This document shows, piece by piece, positions 1-55,530 of a stretch of DNA of 64,000 nt. Source of the DNA: Aplysia californica (Eukaryota; Mollusca; Gastropoda; Aplysiida; Aplysiidae); assembly GCF_000002075.1 (NCBI RefSeq), contig NW_004797405.1, positions 1,223,586 to 1,287,585 on the forward strand, read 5' to 3'. Below the pieces are notes generated by a model that saw only the letters and a list, made by a program, of their open reading frames with translations, made no database searches and was not told where the DNA came from. Position 1 is the first letter of the stretch. Each line of letters starts with the position of its first letter. Made by a program: the position numbers and the translations under genes.

Positions 1-75
1 GGGGGGGTTCAGGGGGGCATGCACCCCTGAACTTGACCATAATTTGATGTTTTGCAATTAGGTTAGAAAGGCTAT
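1..75. repeat. Partial repeat shared with 45806-45870
   Basis: The G-run, TTCAGG, CATGC and ACCATAATTTGATGTTTTGC order is the same as at 45806-45865. Truncated by the window edge. Confidence 0.55.
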
Positions 76-1226
76 CTCACCATATCGGCACACGCATCAA
101 AAAGTAATATTTTGGAACCAGAAGTAATCGTCTGTGGGGTCAAAACTAGAATCTACTATTTCCCCAAACGGGACCCAGATTCTTAACTTAAGTCTTAAGT
201 TGTAGGCTACCGACATTTCAAGATCTACAGAGAGGACTATATGATCAACAAAAGCTTGACTTACCAGATAACGATTTTGTGTTGAGCGTTGACACCGTCA
301 CCGTGAGCTCTCGTCCCATAACCATGATTTAATAATTTATATAACTACATTTTTCCTGACCTGAACTGATGACAATGACAAAGAAACTGGAAGGTTGACG
401 CAAAATGTATGTAAATGTAATTTATTATTGGCTAAGCTAAGCCAAGTCTTGAGCATTTTTGTTTTAAATCAAAGGAACACTGATCAAGGAACTGTATATT
501 ATGGTACTATCGAAAAAATACTTCATTCAAAATATAGTTTACGCTTTATTTGTGGCCTATTACTTTACAATCAAAGAAATTTTGCACAAAACTTTTCAAG
601 CAGATTTGATGTCTTCTGCCGCCTCCCTTGGGAGTTCCTTGATCTAGTTCTAGGCCTAAGTTCCTGGAAACTGAAACTGAAAAGCTCACAGGAAATTCTA
701 AGTTAGCCTATAAATAGACCTGAGCAAAGGAAATTAAAAAACCAAAACCGACTATAAAAGTATAACGTTGATACATGGGACAGTCGTTCTTTTGTACAAA
801 CAAATATGTAAAATGTCCGTGCATTATCATTATCTTCTCTCCTTGTTTTCTGTATGTGACAATTGAGAAACCATGAGTTATTGAGTTATTGTTGTTGGTA
901 CCTTTCATAAACTGCATGTTTGTGTATGTTAGATTTTTCTTTACTCATGATTCTCGTTTATCGTTTATATTGCCTTGCCTTGTCTGCTTGGCACTCAAGG
1001 TTAGTTCTAAGCTCCTTGTTGGCACTACATGTAGGCCTACTTGGATATGGTGGTCCCGACTTTTGTGTAGTGGAGGCAACTGAAATATCGATATGATTCA
1101 AGTAGTTGGTATCAATGTTTTATCAAACCAATGATAGTACATAACTAGACTATTTACTATCTTTGATCAAACCAATGATAGTACATAACATTGATCAAAC
1201 TCTCTGGTCATATCAGAGACACTAAA
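76..1226. other. Upstream intergenic DNA, no gene seen
   Basis: AT-rich. Contains a local duplication of AACCAATGATAGTACATAAC at about 1126-1145 and 1168-1189. No supported coding sequence. Confidence 0.5.
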
Positions 1227-1251
1227 ATATAGAGACAGGAAACGAGGCCTC
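1227..1251 (+). repeat. 25-bp repeat, inverted partner at 4378-4402
   Basis: ATATAGAGACAGGAAACGAG plus GCCTC is found exactly inverted 3.1 kb away, just upstream of GPHR exon 1. Flanking sequence is only weakly similar. Confidence 0.85.
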
Positions 1252-1507
1252 TTTTCGCGTATCCAGGTCACCAGCTGATTGTGAAACGAGGCGCGGTAAA
1301 CAAAGCTAATGGCGGCTGTCGGCAGTCGCAAGTCACCTGCAAGTGTAAGTGGTGTTTTGCGGCAGTCTGCGTCCGTGCCAATTCCAGATCGCATAAATAC
1401 CAGACCTAGCATTATTTAGCTTTCCAAAGGACCCTGAAATGTAAGAATTTGCACTTGTACTTTTTCATTAACCTTACTTGATATCGTTTTTCTCTTGTGT
1501 AGGCCTA

Positions 1508-1830
1508 ACTAGATCTAGATTAGAGATCTAGAATCTAGATCTACATCTACATCTAGATCTAGAGTCTAGATCTAGAATCTAGATCTAGACTAGATCTAGA
1601 ATACCTAGACTCTAGACCTAGAATCCTAGAGATATAGATATCTAGATCTAGATCTAGATCTCTAGATCTAAATTAGATAATAGATTGTAGATCTAGTATC
1701 AGTGTCCAGGTCAATTAGTACTAAATCTAGATCTAGATCTAGATCTAGAGTCTAGGTCTAGAAGTAAGGGCCTAATTAATGCAGTGGGTCTACTAGGACC
1801 AGATCTAGATCTAGATAGATCTATATCTAC
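1508..1830. repeat. AGATCT/TCTAGA palindromic array
   Basis: Irregular runs of AGATCTAGATCTAGA with ATC and TAGG spacers over about 320 bp. Similar shorter stretches: 3890-4035, 4603-4695, 5178-5240, 34400-34490. Confidence 0.9.
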
Positions 1831-2039
1831 CCCTGGGCCTTATTATCATAGCATAGACCTATTACATGTATAATGTTTGCCTCCACTACACTCCTTCCTC
1901 TACTTCTTCACAGCACAGGCGACAGTGCAGTCGATTAGCCTAGTTCGTCACGTCATGCCAGTGCATGGGCAGGAGGACGAAACATTGTTAAACCTTACTA
2001 GATCTATAGCTAGCGAATAAAACACGTTTTTCTGGGGGC

Positions 2040-2560
2040 TCTGATCGTGGTCTACAGTGTTTAGAGCCTGGGTAGTGTTTGCCTCTCATTCAATAGGTTT
2101 GAAACATGACTGGGACAGACATTTTTCTTCTCTAAAGTTTTCTCTTTTCACCGCCCAGCTCTAAGTTCTGTCGTCTGTTTTTCCTCCTCACTTTCTGCCC
2201 CCCTCCCCCACTCACACACGCCTTTTGACTCCTCCTCTGGCGCATCTGGGGCTCCTGGCTCTTTCTGCAGCCTTTACTACTACTACTACATTTGTACTAC
2301 TGCCACTCATTGGCCCCTTCTATCTGACTGCTGTCTTTCAGTCACCTGATCTAACACATAGCCTTCTTGGATAAGGGCGAAAAATCTCGGAGGTCCCGTA
2401 AGTTGCTCAAGTTAAGGATCCCTTGGTGTTCTTAAAATCAAAAGAGTAGGCTAAGCTTTGGCCCCCACCTGGGCAAAATTAAAAATTCTTACCAAACTGA
2501 AAAAGTTTAATGTGCCCTGCCTGTTCATATGAGACCTATGCTGTCACAGGCGCAGTAAAG
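2040..2560 (+). repeat. SINE-like repeat, family C
   Basis: B-box-like AATAGGTTTGAAACATG near the left end, a TTTTCTTCTCTAAAG block, a CTCTTTCTGCAGCC block, a TCTCGGAGGTCCCGTAAG block and a tail hairpin GCCTGT / ACAGGC (2519-2551). Homologous to pieces at 51960-52138 and 53225-53545. Confidence 0.65.
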
Positions 2561-2767
2561 CCCCCCCCCCCCCCCCTCCTAAAAAAAGAAATGAAAACAC
2601 GCAACAACAAAAAGTGTTTCAAGTGATCTGAAAGAATTTTTGGGGGATAACCCAGCACTGAGTTCCCCATTATTTCTTCATCAGTTTGAGACTGATAGTT
2701 CCATTTTTTTAAAGTTAAAAATTACATTATCATCGCCTTCATATTGATTTGGGGGGGGGGGGACCCC

Positions 2768-2842
<75 letters not shown>
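2768..2842. repeat. (CA)n microsatellite
   Basis: About 37 CA units after a G-run; upstream of GPHR. Confidence 0.97.
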
Positions 2843-2845
<3 letters not shown>

Positions 2846-3379
2846 CACTCACACTGTAGACCTGAGACTGCATCTGATTCTGTAGGCTATGTGGCGCTTT
2901 GACTCCACCTCTGCAGAACTGACTAGATAGAGTAGTGAAACATATTTAGTATTTAATTTTTTTTTAAAATTCAAGCTCTAATAGTGTCTGCAATGTGGTG
3001 TGAGAGTTTTGAAGAAGAAATTAAAAGTGGAAGGGAAAAAAAAACTTGACATCTAAGAAGACAATGCCCTGCTGTAATAAATGTACTACGGAATAATGTA
3101 ACAAAATTAAAGAGACAAAGAAATTACAAAGCTTACTTAATTATTATTAAGTAAGAAAGTGCTAGTTTGACCCTGTCAGGACCACCCTTGAATTTTGTAA
3201 TGTCCCAAATTTATGTGCCTGACAGAGAAGTATGGACATAATATACAAAAGAATCAGCAAGAGACAATGCATACAGCAAAACAGTCTAAGAAAGACTGTC
3301 ACATCCACCCACTTAATTGTAAGAGCCAGTTTCAGTAAAGTGCTATTAATCCACGAAAGATGCATTATACATGTTTATG

Positions 3380-3539
<160 letters not shown>

Positions 3540-3889
3540 CCTCTAGTGAGTTCGATCTGTCACTTTGTATTCCTGTTTTTATCCATATATGCCTAGCGTA
3601 GGCTACACAAAACTAAATCTGTTTTCTATTTCTAGTCTGTTGCCTTTTCTCATCACTGCCTATAGGCATAGATCTATATGCTATTGCATGCTCTCTTTCT
3701 TTCCTCTCCAACTCTTCCCTACCCACAGACCCCGTGCAGGGCTATGTAACTAATTAGTAAAATAAGTAAAAATGTATTAACCTTTATTAGGCTATCTTAA
3801 ATTAAACTGCTTATGTTGTAGGCTAGATATCTAGATCAACGCGTGTATTTAGGCTAAGGCAGGCATATTTTTATTATGCTGGAAACCTA

Positions 3890-4035
3890 TAGATCTAGAA
3901 TCTAGATCTAGAGTCCAGATGACTTTTTTTCTTATGTAACTACTGACACTGTCGACTAGATAATTAGATTTCTAGATCTTGAATCTAGATCTAGATAATC
4001 TAGATGTAGATTCTAGATGTAGATTCTAGATCTCG
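3890..4035. repeat. AGATCT/TCTAGA array
   Basis: Same motif class as 1508-1830, upstream of GPHR exon 1. Confidence 0.85.
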
Positions 4036-4377
4036 TTTTCGGTCTACATTATCAAGACATGTTTTGGTTTTATGCCAGATCGACATTAGGCCTATTTTAT
4101 AACTTGGCCTAGATCTAGAATTCAATTTTAAAATCTGTTGTCCTGTTTTCATCAACATGTGTAACCTTTTCTGTAGACCAGAAGAGTATAGAATTGTAGA
4201 GGCATTGTTTACAAATGCAACCTTGGCCAGTTCTCTGATTGCGCTAGGCCTAAGCCGCAGAAAGCTAGGCCTAGGCCCCGCTAGACGAGACGCGCTTCGC
4301 TGTCGATACCGCGCCTGGTTATTTTTAGCTCGCGTCTCAGCGGTCACGTTCGCAAATGCACTGTTGTCACGGACCGC

Positions 4378-4402
4378 GAGGCCTCGTTTCCTGTCTCTAT
4401 AT
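4378..4402 (-). repeat. Inverted partner of 1227-1251
   Basis: Exact complement of the 25-mer at 1227-1251; lies about 310 nt before the GPHR start codon in a locally CpG-rich stretch. Confidence 0.85.
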
Positions 4403-4602
4403 TGTCATATGAACGATCTGACTTTTTATTAAGCATATCTCTACCGAAACGAAATAAGTTATAAACACTCCATTTTATCGGATGGAAATTAGGCTGGAAA
4501 TGCTGGAAATAATCGAAAAAACCACGTCAACTGTCAACTGAACGAGCGGCTAGGCCTACACATTTTCAAGGCTTTTGATTTCGGATTTTGCTCTGGCTTA
4601 AC

Positions 4603-4695
4603 GATCTAGATCTAGATCTCTCTAGATCTATAACATCTTTGCCTCCTGCGTTTTAAACTCTTCGCTATCCTGATTATATAATCTAGATCTACCTG
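4603..4695. repeat. AGATCT cluster in the presumed 5' UTR/promoter
   Basis: GATCTAGATCTAGATCTCTC and two further clusters end 20 nt before the start codon of GPHR, so they are probably within the transcript or promoter. Confidence 0.75.
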
Positions 4696-4714
4696 ATTAA
4701 AAAGTCCATGAGCC

Positions 4715-48740
<44,026 letters not shown>

Positions 48741-49930
48741 CCACCGCCCGCCTGGGGCAGGGTCCTCGTGTTTGTTTGTGTTCGGTGCTCGTCAAGTTTG
48801 GTGTTCGTCGAGCTCTTGTGTTTTTTTGTCATTACTTTATGCTTAATGCTGTACTGGATTCTACTTCGGAGAAATTTTGATTGAAACTCTTTTCATGTCT
48901 GTCTCCTGTGTGCTGGCAGTTTTTTGTGGTTGACTTGTGTTTATTATTATTTTGTTTGTTATCGTTTTTGTTTACACACACACATACACATAATACACAC
49001 ACACACTCACTCACACCCACACACACCCAGTCAAACCTGTCCGAGACATCCACCCATTGTTGAGGAGAGAACTGGTCGTCTTGAAAGCTGATCTGACTAT
49101 GTCATTGTGTAATACAGAAAAAAAAAGGAACACAAAGGGTCAAGGGAAGAGTGGTCGTTTGTATAGAGGTGATTGTCTTTGACAGGTGGTCATTAACAAC
49201 ATGCTACCTCTGAATTGCAAATTTCTATGTGACATTTTGGCTGTTTTGAGAGTCAGTAAGAGTAAGACCATGAGGTCAGAATCAAATGTTCTAATTCTCT
49301 CTGCTCTATCAAAATCATGAGATTATTCGGAGCCGTTATCAAGATATTCAATGATTGAATTGCGTTTGAAAAAGCTTAGATCTAATTAACATGAAACTCA
49401 AAATCTCTGACGTCAAATTTCTCAAAACTAGGTTCTGAGCAGATAAAACTTTGTAATTCTGATGTAGCGAATAAGTAGGGCCTACATTACTGAACCCTAC
49501 ATTCTTTTTTCTTTTCTTATTTTGAATTTTTTTTTTTTTGGGGGGGGGGGGCGCACACAGCTTCAGGCCTGCCAAGCAGCTGAGTAAAATATCAGATTTC
49601 TCAGATTTGTTCCCCCCTCTCTGAAAGTGAAAGACTGAATTTAGTTCTGCAGAAACCAAACTGCCATGAGGCCCTGTGCGATCGACTGTGATAGACAGAG
49701 CACGAATAATAATTATTATATTGTAGCCTGCCAGAGTCGTTCTTTCCCGAGTAGATGCACATTATATTTCATCATGTATGTTTGTCTCAGCTGAGGGGAG
49801 GTTTGTTAAGAGTCAATGCAAGTCTTCTGGAGTGTTGCTGGCTACTGTGTTGGGGTATTTGGGTTTTTTTTTTATATATGTATGTTCTATTCTGAAGAAA
49901 CAATTTGAATAAATTAAGTCCTTCCTTACA
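48741..49930 (+). other. Presumed GPHR 3' UTR
   Basis: No coding signal. Contains a short CA repeat (48975-49030) and a stretch beginning CAGTCAAACCTGTCCGAGAC near 49028 that resembles the arm of the hairpin element at 7438-7520. The first convincing poly(A) signal is AATAAA at 49908-49913, after which a SINE (family A) begins near 49946. The UTR end is inferred. Confidence 0.5.
49908..49913 (+). promoter_or_regulatory. Candidate poly(A) signal of GPHR
   Basis: AATAAA hexamer about 1.17 kb after the stop codon, followed by a T-rich stretch. No transcript evidence is available. Confidence 0.4.
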
Positions 49931-49945
49931 GAGATCAGAGACTGG

Positions 49946-50115
49946 GTGGTTGGTGGGTGCTCTGGTGTGGTTTGCTCCTTTCCTCCTATCAAAAATCTCT
50001 ATCGTCCTTATCTCTCCTTTTTTTTGTGTATGTTACTGTAGCACATCTATTCTTCAGCACTTATATGACCTTATTGTGTTGCAAGTGCCGTAAAACTCTT
50101 ATGAAAACTAAAAAG
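49946..50115 (+). repeat. SINE family A, headless
   Basis: GGTGGTTGGTGGGTGCTCTG ... AAGTGCCGTAAAACTCTTAT. Immediately follows the proposed GPHR poly(A) region. Confidence 0.72.
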
Positions 50116-50309
50116 AAATTTAAAAGACTGGTTCGTTGAAGTTTGTCTCAAGTGGACTCCAGTGTGATGAGATGCTGCTGTGAGTAGTGAGAGTGAAGAA
50201 TGTGATGGTGAGTGAATGAAGTGTAGAAGACCTTTTTTTTCTTCTCATTATGAACTGTTTCTTTTATGCTCATATTTTTATGTGCTATTATTTTGTTGTT
50301 GTTGTTCTA

Positions 50310-50367
50310 GCCAGTCATTGCTGTTGACTGAATTTACAGCCAGTCATTGCTGTTGACTGAATTTACA
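50310..50367 (+). repeat. 29-bp tandem duplication
   Basis: GCCAGTCATTGCTGTTGACT plus GAATTTACA occurs twice head to tail without change. Confidence 0.9.
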
Positions 50368-50749
50368 AAAAATTAAAAACAACAAACAACAGAGGGAAAA
50401 GAGCAGAGGTCAAAATTGTTCTTTTCCATCCTTGTTTGTCTTTGTCAGGTCAGTCAGTTGTTTGGCTTCATCCCTTTCATTGGTCGAAATATATACATTT
50501 GTACAGAGTTCCAAAAGTTCTGTCACAGTCACATCCATCTCTTCAAAGTACCGGTACAATAACTCATTTAGTCATCAACCTAGCCGAGCGAAATTTGGCA
50601 CAGATGATCTTCATTCATTAGCTGTCATATTTTTTTTCATTTTTGCTTCAATTCATACATATTAGGGAAAATTATCGTAGTATAATGGGTGTGACAGCAC
50701 TTCTGCAACTCAGCACAGCATTTTTCTTTAAAAAAAAGGGCTGTGGCCT

Positions 50750-50975
50750 TTTTCCTCACTTCACCCCGGTGGGAATGGATACCTGGACATAGACAGCTAG
50801 AGATCTTGCCAGTGTGTGATGTTTTAGCGCCTGTAAAATGGCAGCTGGCAGTGTATGCTTCCCAGGAAATTGACCTTGTTTTAGAATGCTATCAGGTCTG
50901 CTGGGGATAGACTGTAAAGCACATAGAGCACAATACAAATGCTATCTCTTACTATTAGTATTTTTATTATTATTA
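50750..50975 (+). repeat. SINE family E, headless
   Basis: Starts in the CCTCACTTCACCCCGGTGGG part of the body, tail ACAATACAAATGCTATCTCT and a TTA-rich end. No tRNA head. Confidence 0.75.
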
Positions 50976-51134
50976 TTACTATAATTTATAATATATAATA
51001 TAATATAATATATATTATTCTTATTATAATACAATATTTTAGACCAGTCAGTTCTGACTCGCAGAGTCAACATTTCCTGAAAAGTATCAAAAGTGTTCCA
51101 TTTTGTGCTCAGTTTAGCAGTCAGTGTCTCCTCA

Positions 51135-51190
51135 TGCCATTAACTTCACATGCCCAAAAATTGACGAGCGCCTGATTCCAACGCACTGTG
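51135..51190 (+). mobile_element. M1 MITE, 3' terminal fragment
   Basis: AAATTGACGAGCGCCTGATT followed by CCAACGCACTGTGACTC, matching the right terminal repeat only. Confidence 0.65.
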
Positions 51191-51544
51191 ACTCGTGACC
51201 TATCATTTGAATGCCTCCATTACGATGTATTTGACATTTTGGTCAAAATGGAATGGTCTTTTCAGGCTCTCGGCCCACTAAATGTTTCTTTTTGTCCTTT
51301 TTTTTTTCACTCCCAGTAGTTACCATTGTCAATACTAGTCGCAAAACATGCATTAAATTAGATTTAAAATCTTCATCCAGTAGACGGCTACAACCTCCCT
51401 TGAACCTCATTCTGTTCCATCAAAGTATCCTCCTCAGGTTGAAAATGTTTCCTTTTTTTTTTCTTCAGTTTCCAAAGGCAGCTCTGCAAATTGTCATTCA
51501 TAACCACCCATTTCAATCATACAAGTCAACAAATAGTAAGAAAA

Positions 51545-51899
51545 GCGTCGGTGGCCTAGCGGTTAGGTTCTCGGACTCGCAACCGTAAGGTCGTGGGTTC
51601 GAATCCCGTCAAGGGCCCGACGTTGTGTCCTTGGGAAAGGCACTTTACACGAATTTTCCTCACTTCACCCAGGTGGGAATGGGTACCCGGCTATAGACAG
51701 CGAAAGATCTTGTCAGTTTGTTAGTGTTTGAGCGCTTAATCGGCTGCTCGCACTGTATGCTTCCCGGGAAGCTGAGAATGTTTCGGAGTGTTCTATGGTC
51801 TGCTGGGGTAATAATATAGTGTAAAGCGCATAGAGCCTGCTGTTGAGCGGGGATATGCGCTATACAAATGCTATCTATTATTATTATTATTATTATTTT
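51545..51899 (+). repeat. tRNA-derived SINE, family E, best-preserved copy
   Basis: Head GCGTCGGTGGCCTAGCGGTT, B-box GGTTCGAATCC, body GTTGTGTCCTTGGGAAAGGC, tail GTAAAGCGCATAGAGCCTG ... GCGCTATACAAATGCTATC and a TTA-repeat end. Downstream of GPHR. Confidence 0.9.
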
Positions 51900-51959
51900 A
51901 AAAGAGTCACCTACCCTTCTATATTCTTTCCAGTGGCACAATGCCTAACTAAAAATTTA

Positions 51960-52138
51960 GGGGACTCTTGTGGTAGAGAGGTTACGGTGTTCGCTCTCGT
52001 TCAATAGGTCCTGGTTTAAAATCCGGATAGCGACGGAAAATTTTCTTCTCTAAAACTCTCCTTTCACTTCCTGTCCTGCTCTCGAACAATGTTCTGTCAT
52101 CTGCTTTCGTTTCTACTTTCTTCCCCCACCCCCTCACC
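51960..52138 (+). repeat. Family C repeat, 5' piece
   Basis: TTGTGGTAGAGAGGTTACGG head with AATAGGTCCTGGTTTAAAAT, then TTTTCTTCTCTAAAACTCTC as in the copy at 2040. Followed by the decayed RNase H LINE. Confidence 0.6.
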
Positions 52139-52144
52139 TCCAAG

Positions 52145-53000
52145 CACAAACACCAAAACATTTAAAGCAGAATACAAAAAAACTTATAGAAAAATACCCT
52201 CGTGTGGAGTTAATCTTCACAGATGGCTCCAAACAGGACTCTGGTGTGGGCGCCGCAGCCCTATCTTCAAACAGTACACACCAGAGGAGACTCCATCCCG
52301 AAGCCTCCATTTTCTCTGCGGAGGCCACTGCCATTTACATGGCACTGGACTCCGTAGAAAATTCTCCTAACAAATCTTTCCATACTTTCTGACTCTCTGT
52401 CTGCATCACCTCACTTACAAACTACACTCTCCTACACCCAAAAATAGTTGGGCTACAACAAAAAAATACACGCCTTGACTGAAACTGGGAAAAGTACCGT
52501 GTTCACATGGATACCTACCCATGTGGGCATCCGAGGAAACGAGCAGGTAGATCACCTGGCGAAGAAATTCAGTTGGGATCAACGACGAACACTCTCCCAC
52601 AGACTGACTTTAAAAATAAAGTAAAAAAGTACACCACCAGTCTGTGGGAGAGCCATTGGAAAAAACAAATAACAAACTTCACAACATTAAATTGGGACCG
52701 CGAAAGCCTTCGGGCCTTTCCAGAAGAGACGAAGTCATTTTTACTCGGTTACGCATCGGACACACGACCCTAACACACAAATACCTCCTTCAGGGAGATG
52801 AGAAGCCGTTCTGTGTCGGATGCTATGGACAGATTTTACCATTAGACACATTATAACCGAATGTCTAGACATCGGAGAGACCCGAAGGAAATACTTTAAA
52901 TGCAAAAAATGGCAAGATATTTTTTCCGTCATTCCCAACAGAATGTTAGATTTTTTTTATGAAGGCCATTGGCCTTTATGGGAAATTATAAAGTGAAAAT
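52145..53000 (+). mobile_element. Decayed LINE 3' fragment with RNase H
   Basis: Encodes VELIFTDGSKQDSGVGAAAL, ASIFSAEATAIYMALDSVEN and, after frame breaks, YTTSLWESHWKKQITNF and CVGCYGQ. The TDGSK and AEATAIYMAL blocks are RNase H signatures. Frames shift at least twice. Lies among SINE pieces downstream of GPHR. Confidence 0.8.
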
Positions 53001-53169
53001 AAATTATCAAAAGTTGTTTATGTTATTTAGGATAGATCTAGTTGTTTTAGATTGGAAATAGGCCTATATATTTACACCGAATTTTAAATATTTTAACAAT
53101 TTAAAATCTAACTATTGACCCGAGCCCAGCTGTACAGTGAACTGTAGCGAATAAAACTAACTTGTGTTT

Positions 53170-53224
53170 CGCGCGCTCATATGACCTTATGCAGTTGCGA
53201 GCGCCGTAATACCCCATACTAAAC
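53170..53224 (+). repeat. Isolated SINE-type tail
   Basis: GCGCTCATATGACCTTATGC ... GAGCGCCGTAATACC, the tail shared by families A, C and D, without a recognised body. Confidence 0.6.
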
Positions 53225-53545
53225 TGAAACCTCTGGGACTCTTTCTGCAGCCTTTCTACTGCTACTCCTTGGCTCCTTCTTACTGCTGACTTTCAGCCTC
53301 ACCTCTGATCTTAGGGTAGGTAAAATCTAACACCTAGCTTTCTCGGAAAAGGGCAAAAAATCTAGGAGGTCCTGTGTGCAAGCTGCGTATGTTAAAGATC
53401 CCTTGGTGGTCCAAAATCGATAATAGGTTTCGGCCACCACCCGAGAAAAATTAAAAATTTCTACCAAAACTAAAAAATGTATGTGTCCCACACGCTCATA
53501 TGACCTTTTATGCACTAGCAAGCACCGTAAAACATTTACCAAAAA
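53225..53545 (+). repeat. Family C repeat, 3' piece
   Basis: CTCTTTCTGCAGCCTTTCTA, AAATCTAGGAGGTCCTGTG and GATCCCTTGGTGGTCC follow the order of 2260-2560. Ends with the family tail (CATATGACC ... CACCGTAAAAC). It may be the same copy as 51960-52138, split by later insertions. Confidence 0.65.
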
Positions 53546-53637
53546 TTTTTTAAAATAAAAACAAGTCTGCTCAAGACGAAATTCTCTGGTCCCATGAAGT
53601 TCATGATAATGTACATGATCATAATATATGTAAATAT

Positions 53638-54015
53638 GCGAGGCAGCGTGGTGAAATCAGGCCCTCATCAAAATAATGAAAGTAAAGAAACTGACATGTT
53701 TCCCCTGGTTTGGCGATTTTCAGCGAAATTTTGTTTTTTGGCTTAACACCTATGTCTATTTAAGAACCCATTTCAGTGTGAATTATATTGAAAAAAGTTG
53801 ATGAAAGGCACAAAAATGTAAATTGTCAATTTCCACGGACACAAATTAAGCCGCCATTTTATCGCTATTTTTACCTCTAAAACCAGGCTACCCCCACCTT
53901 ATTTAATCGCAAATATCTGAACATGTACTCAAGACAAATGTGTAATTCTTTCATCGAAAGCAAGGCAAATGAACAAGCTTTAAGGTGATACATGTACCAA
54001 TGACTCCAAGATAAA
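53638..54015 (+). mobile_element. M1 MITE, 3' end lost
   Basis: Starts GCGAGGCAGCGTGGTGAAAT; internal blocks match other copies up to the AAGCTTTAAGGTGATA region, after which the right terminus is missing where P4-like sequence begins. Confidence 0.78.
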
Positions 54016-54104
54016 CGAAGAGCTTGCTGTCATTATCTGCCTTCGACACTGTTTAGTGATCAACCCAAGCCAGTGTTCGCTTGACCAAAATTGAAAAAGC
54101 ATAC

Positions 54105-55530
54105 TTCAATTCGCGAAACACACCGACAGGTAAAGCTGAACAAAGGGAAATTTTCGCTACAACTACAACCAAGGAGGTTATGAATAGAAAAAAATACTCT
54201 AAGGTCCTTGACCACAACCTACACAGCTTGCATCATAAAATAAGGACAAGTCTAGACAACTAGATTTTTGGCGAGATTGCCCTTCACGTAGAACAAAGAG
54301 AGTGATGGACATAGTTCTATCCTACCCTTCAGTCCATAGACACATAGGACTGGATGAGTGAATGTTTATGGGGTGACTGAAATGTTTTTTGATTGGTCAA
54401 TCGAAATCCCTATTTGAGAGACACTTTATCACTGGCGTTTGGATGACTGTAATATTCAATTGGGTCTATGAATATATGATAATGATGCGCAACACATGTG
54501 AGTGCTGTAGAACACTAGACAGGCCTATAGGATTAAAAACTAGAAGGTAGTCGTGGATCGTTGAGCACTCTTTCCTATATAATGACCATCACCAAGTTTC
54601 CTCTTATCTGTTCCTGACATGATATTAGTCATTAGTTATCATACTCAGTACAGTCCCCTGAACATCCATGTCAATAGTAAACAACTGAAACAGGTGAAAG
54701 AGCACTTTTTCTGAAAACGGGTCCATAGACAGAGAAATAGAATTTATGCGAACTCAAAAAGCCAACGCTGTCACCTACCAGCTCGCACCCCTTCTATCTC
54801 ATCCAAACATCTCCATGGACACAAAGAGTCAGCTTATCACCTCAATATTCATACCAACATTATGTTATCCGTGCCAGACCTGGACCTTAAGCAAAACCCA
54901 AGAAAGCAAAATCACTGCATGCGAAATGAAATGTCTCCGCAAAACCCTTAACATCACAAGACGAGACATGCAGGCAGAGAAATGAAGAAGTAAGAGCAGC
55001 TATCGGCACTGAGTCCTGCCTGCGTTACATAGAAAGACGGAGGATAAAATGGTTTGGCCACCTGTTACGCATGTCACCTGACCAGCCAGCCTTGAGAGCC
55101 TACGACACCAAGCACTCAGGCTATAAAGTAAGGAAGAGGAAGGCCACGCAAAAGGTGGATCGAGGGTGTCAAGGAAACCCTAACAAAACATAACATCACA
55201 ACTGAAAGAGCTGTGGAGCTGGCCTACCATAGAAAACTGCATCTCCCCTCGACGCTTAACGGCAACAGAGGATGAAAAAGTAAAAGTAAAGTACTCAGTA
55301 CAGTGAGTCAATCTTTCTGCTTTTCACCACCACTCATTCTACACCTACACAGTCGTGTTTCGTCTCAAAATCGCAAAAGCGACCCCCCCATCCCCCAAAG
55401 AAGGTCACAAAAATATCAAGGAAATGAGATGGTTGTGCCCCATGTCATCTTTGCACAGGACCACGTAAATTACGATAAATGTACGCTTTGGAGCCCTCTG
55501 GGGCACCATGCATTTAGGCGGAGACTACTC
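54105..55530. mobile_element. P4 MITE, left end lost, split by a LINE
   Basis: Colinear with 31500-32236 (for example the GAGAGTGATGGAC and CATAGACACATAGG blocks) and ends GCATTTAGGCGGAGACTACT near 55530 before TATA. Interrupted by the LINE at 54655-55291. Its left edge abuts a broken M1 copy. Confidence 0.78.
54655..55291 (+). mobile_element. 5'-truncated LINE insertion with 13-bp target duplication
   Basis: Encodes the post-RT region: AVTYQLAPLLSHPNISMDTK, ITSIFIPTLCYPCQTWTLSK, ACEMKCLRKTLNITRR, then frame-broken sequence. Ends in an AAAAGTAAAG tail. Flanked by TACTCAGTACAGT at 54642-54654 and 55292-55304, and sits inside a P4 element whose sequence resumes after the second copy. Confidence 0.85.

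Noticed and set aside
51545-51620. Authentic tRNA gene
   Set aside because: A- and B-boxes are present but the head leads directly into a SINE body and tail shared with 11248-11589, and the cloverleaf is not closed.
51960-53545. A single family C SINE cleanly split by a LINE insertion
   Set aside because: The order of the pieces fits, but no target duplication brackets the LINE and another SINE tail lies at the right junction, so independent fragments are equally possible.
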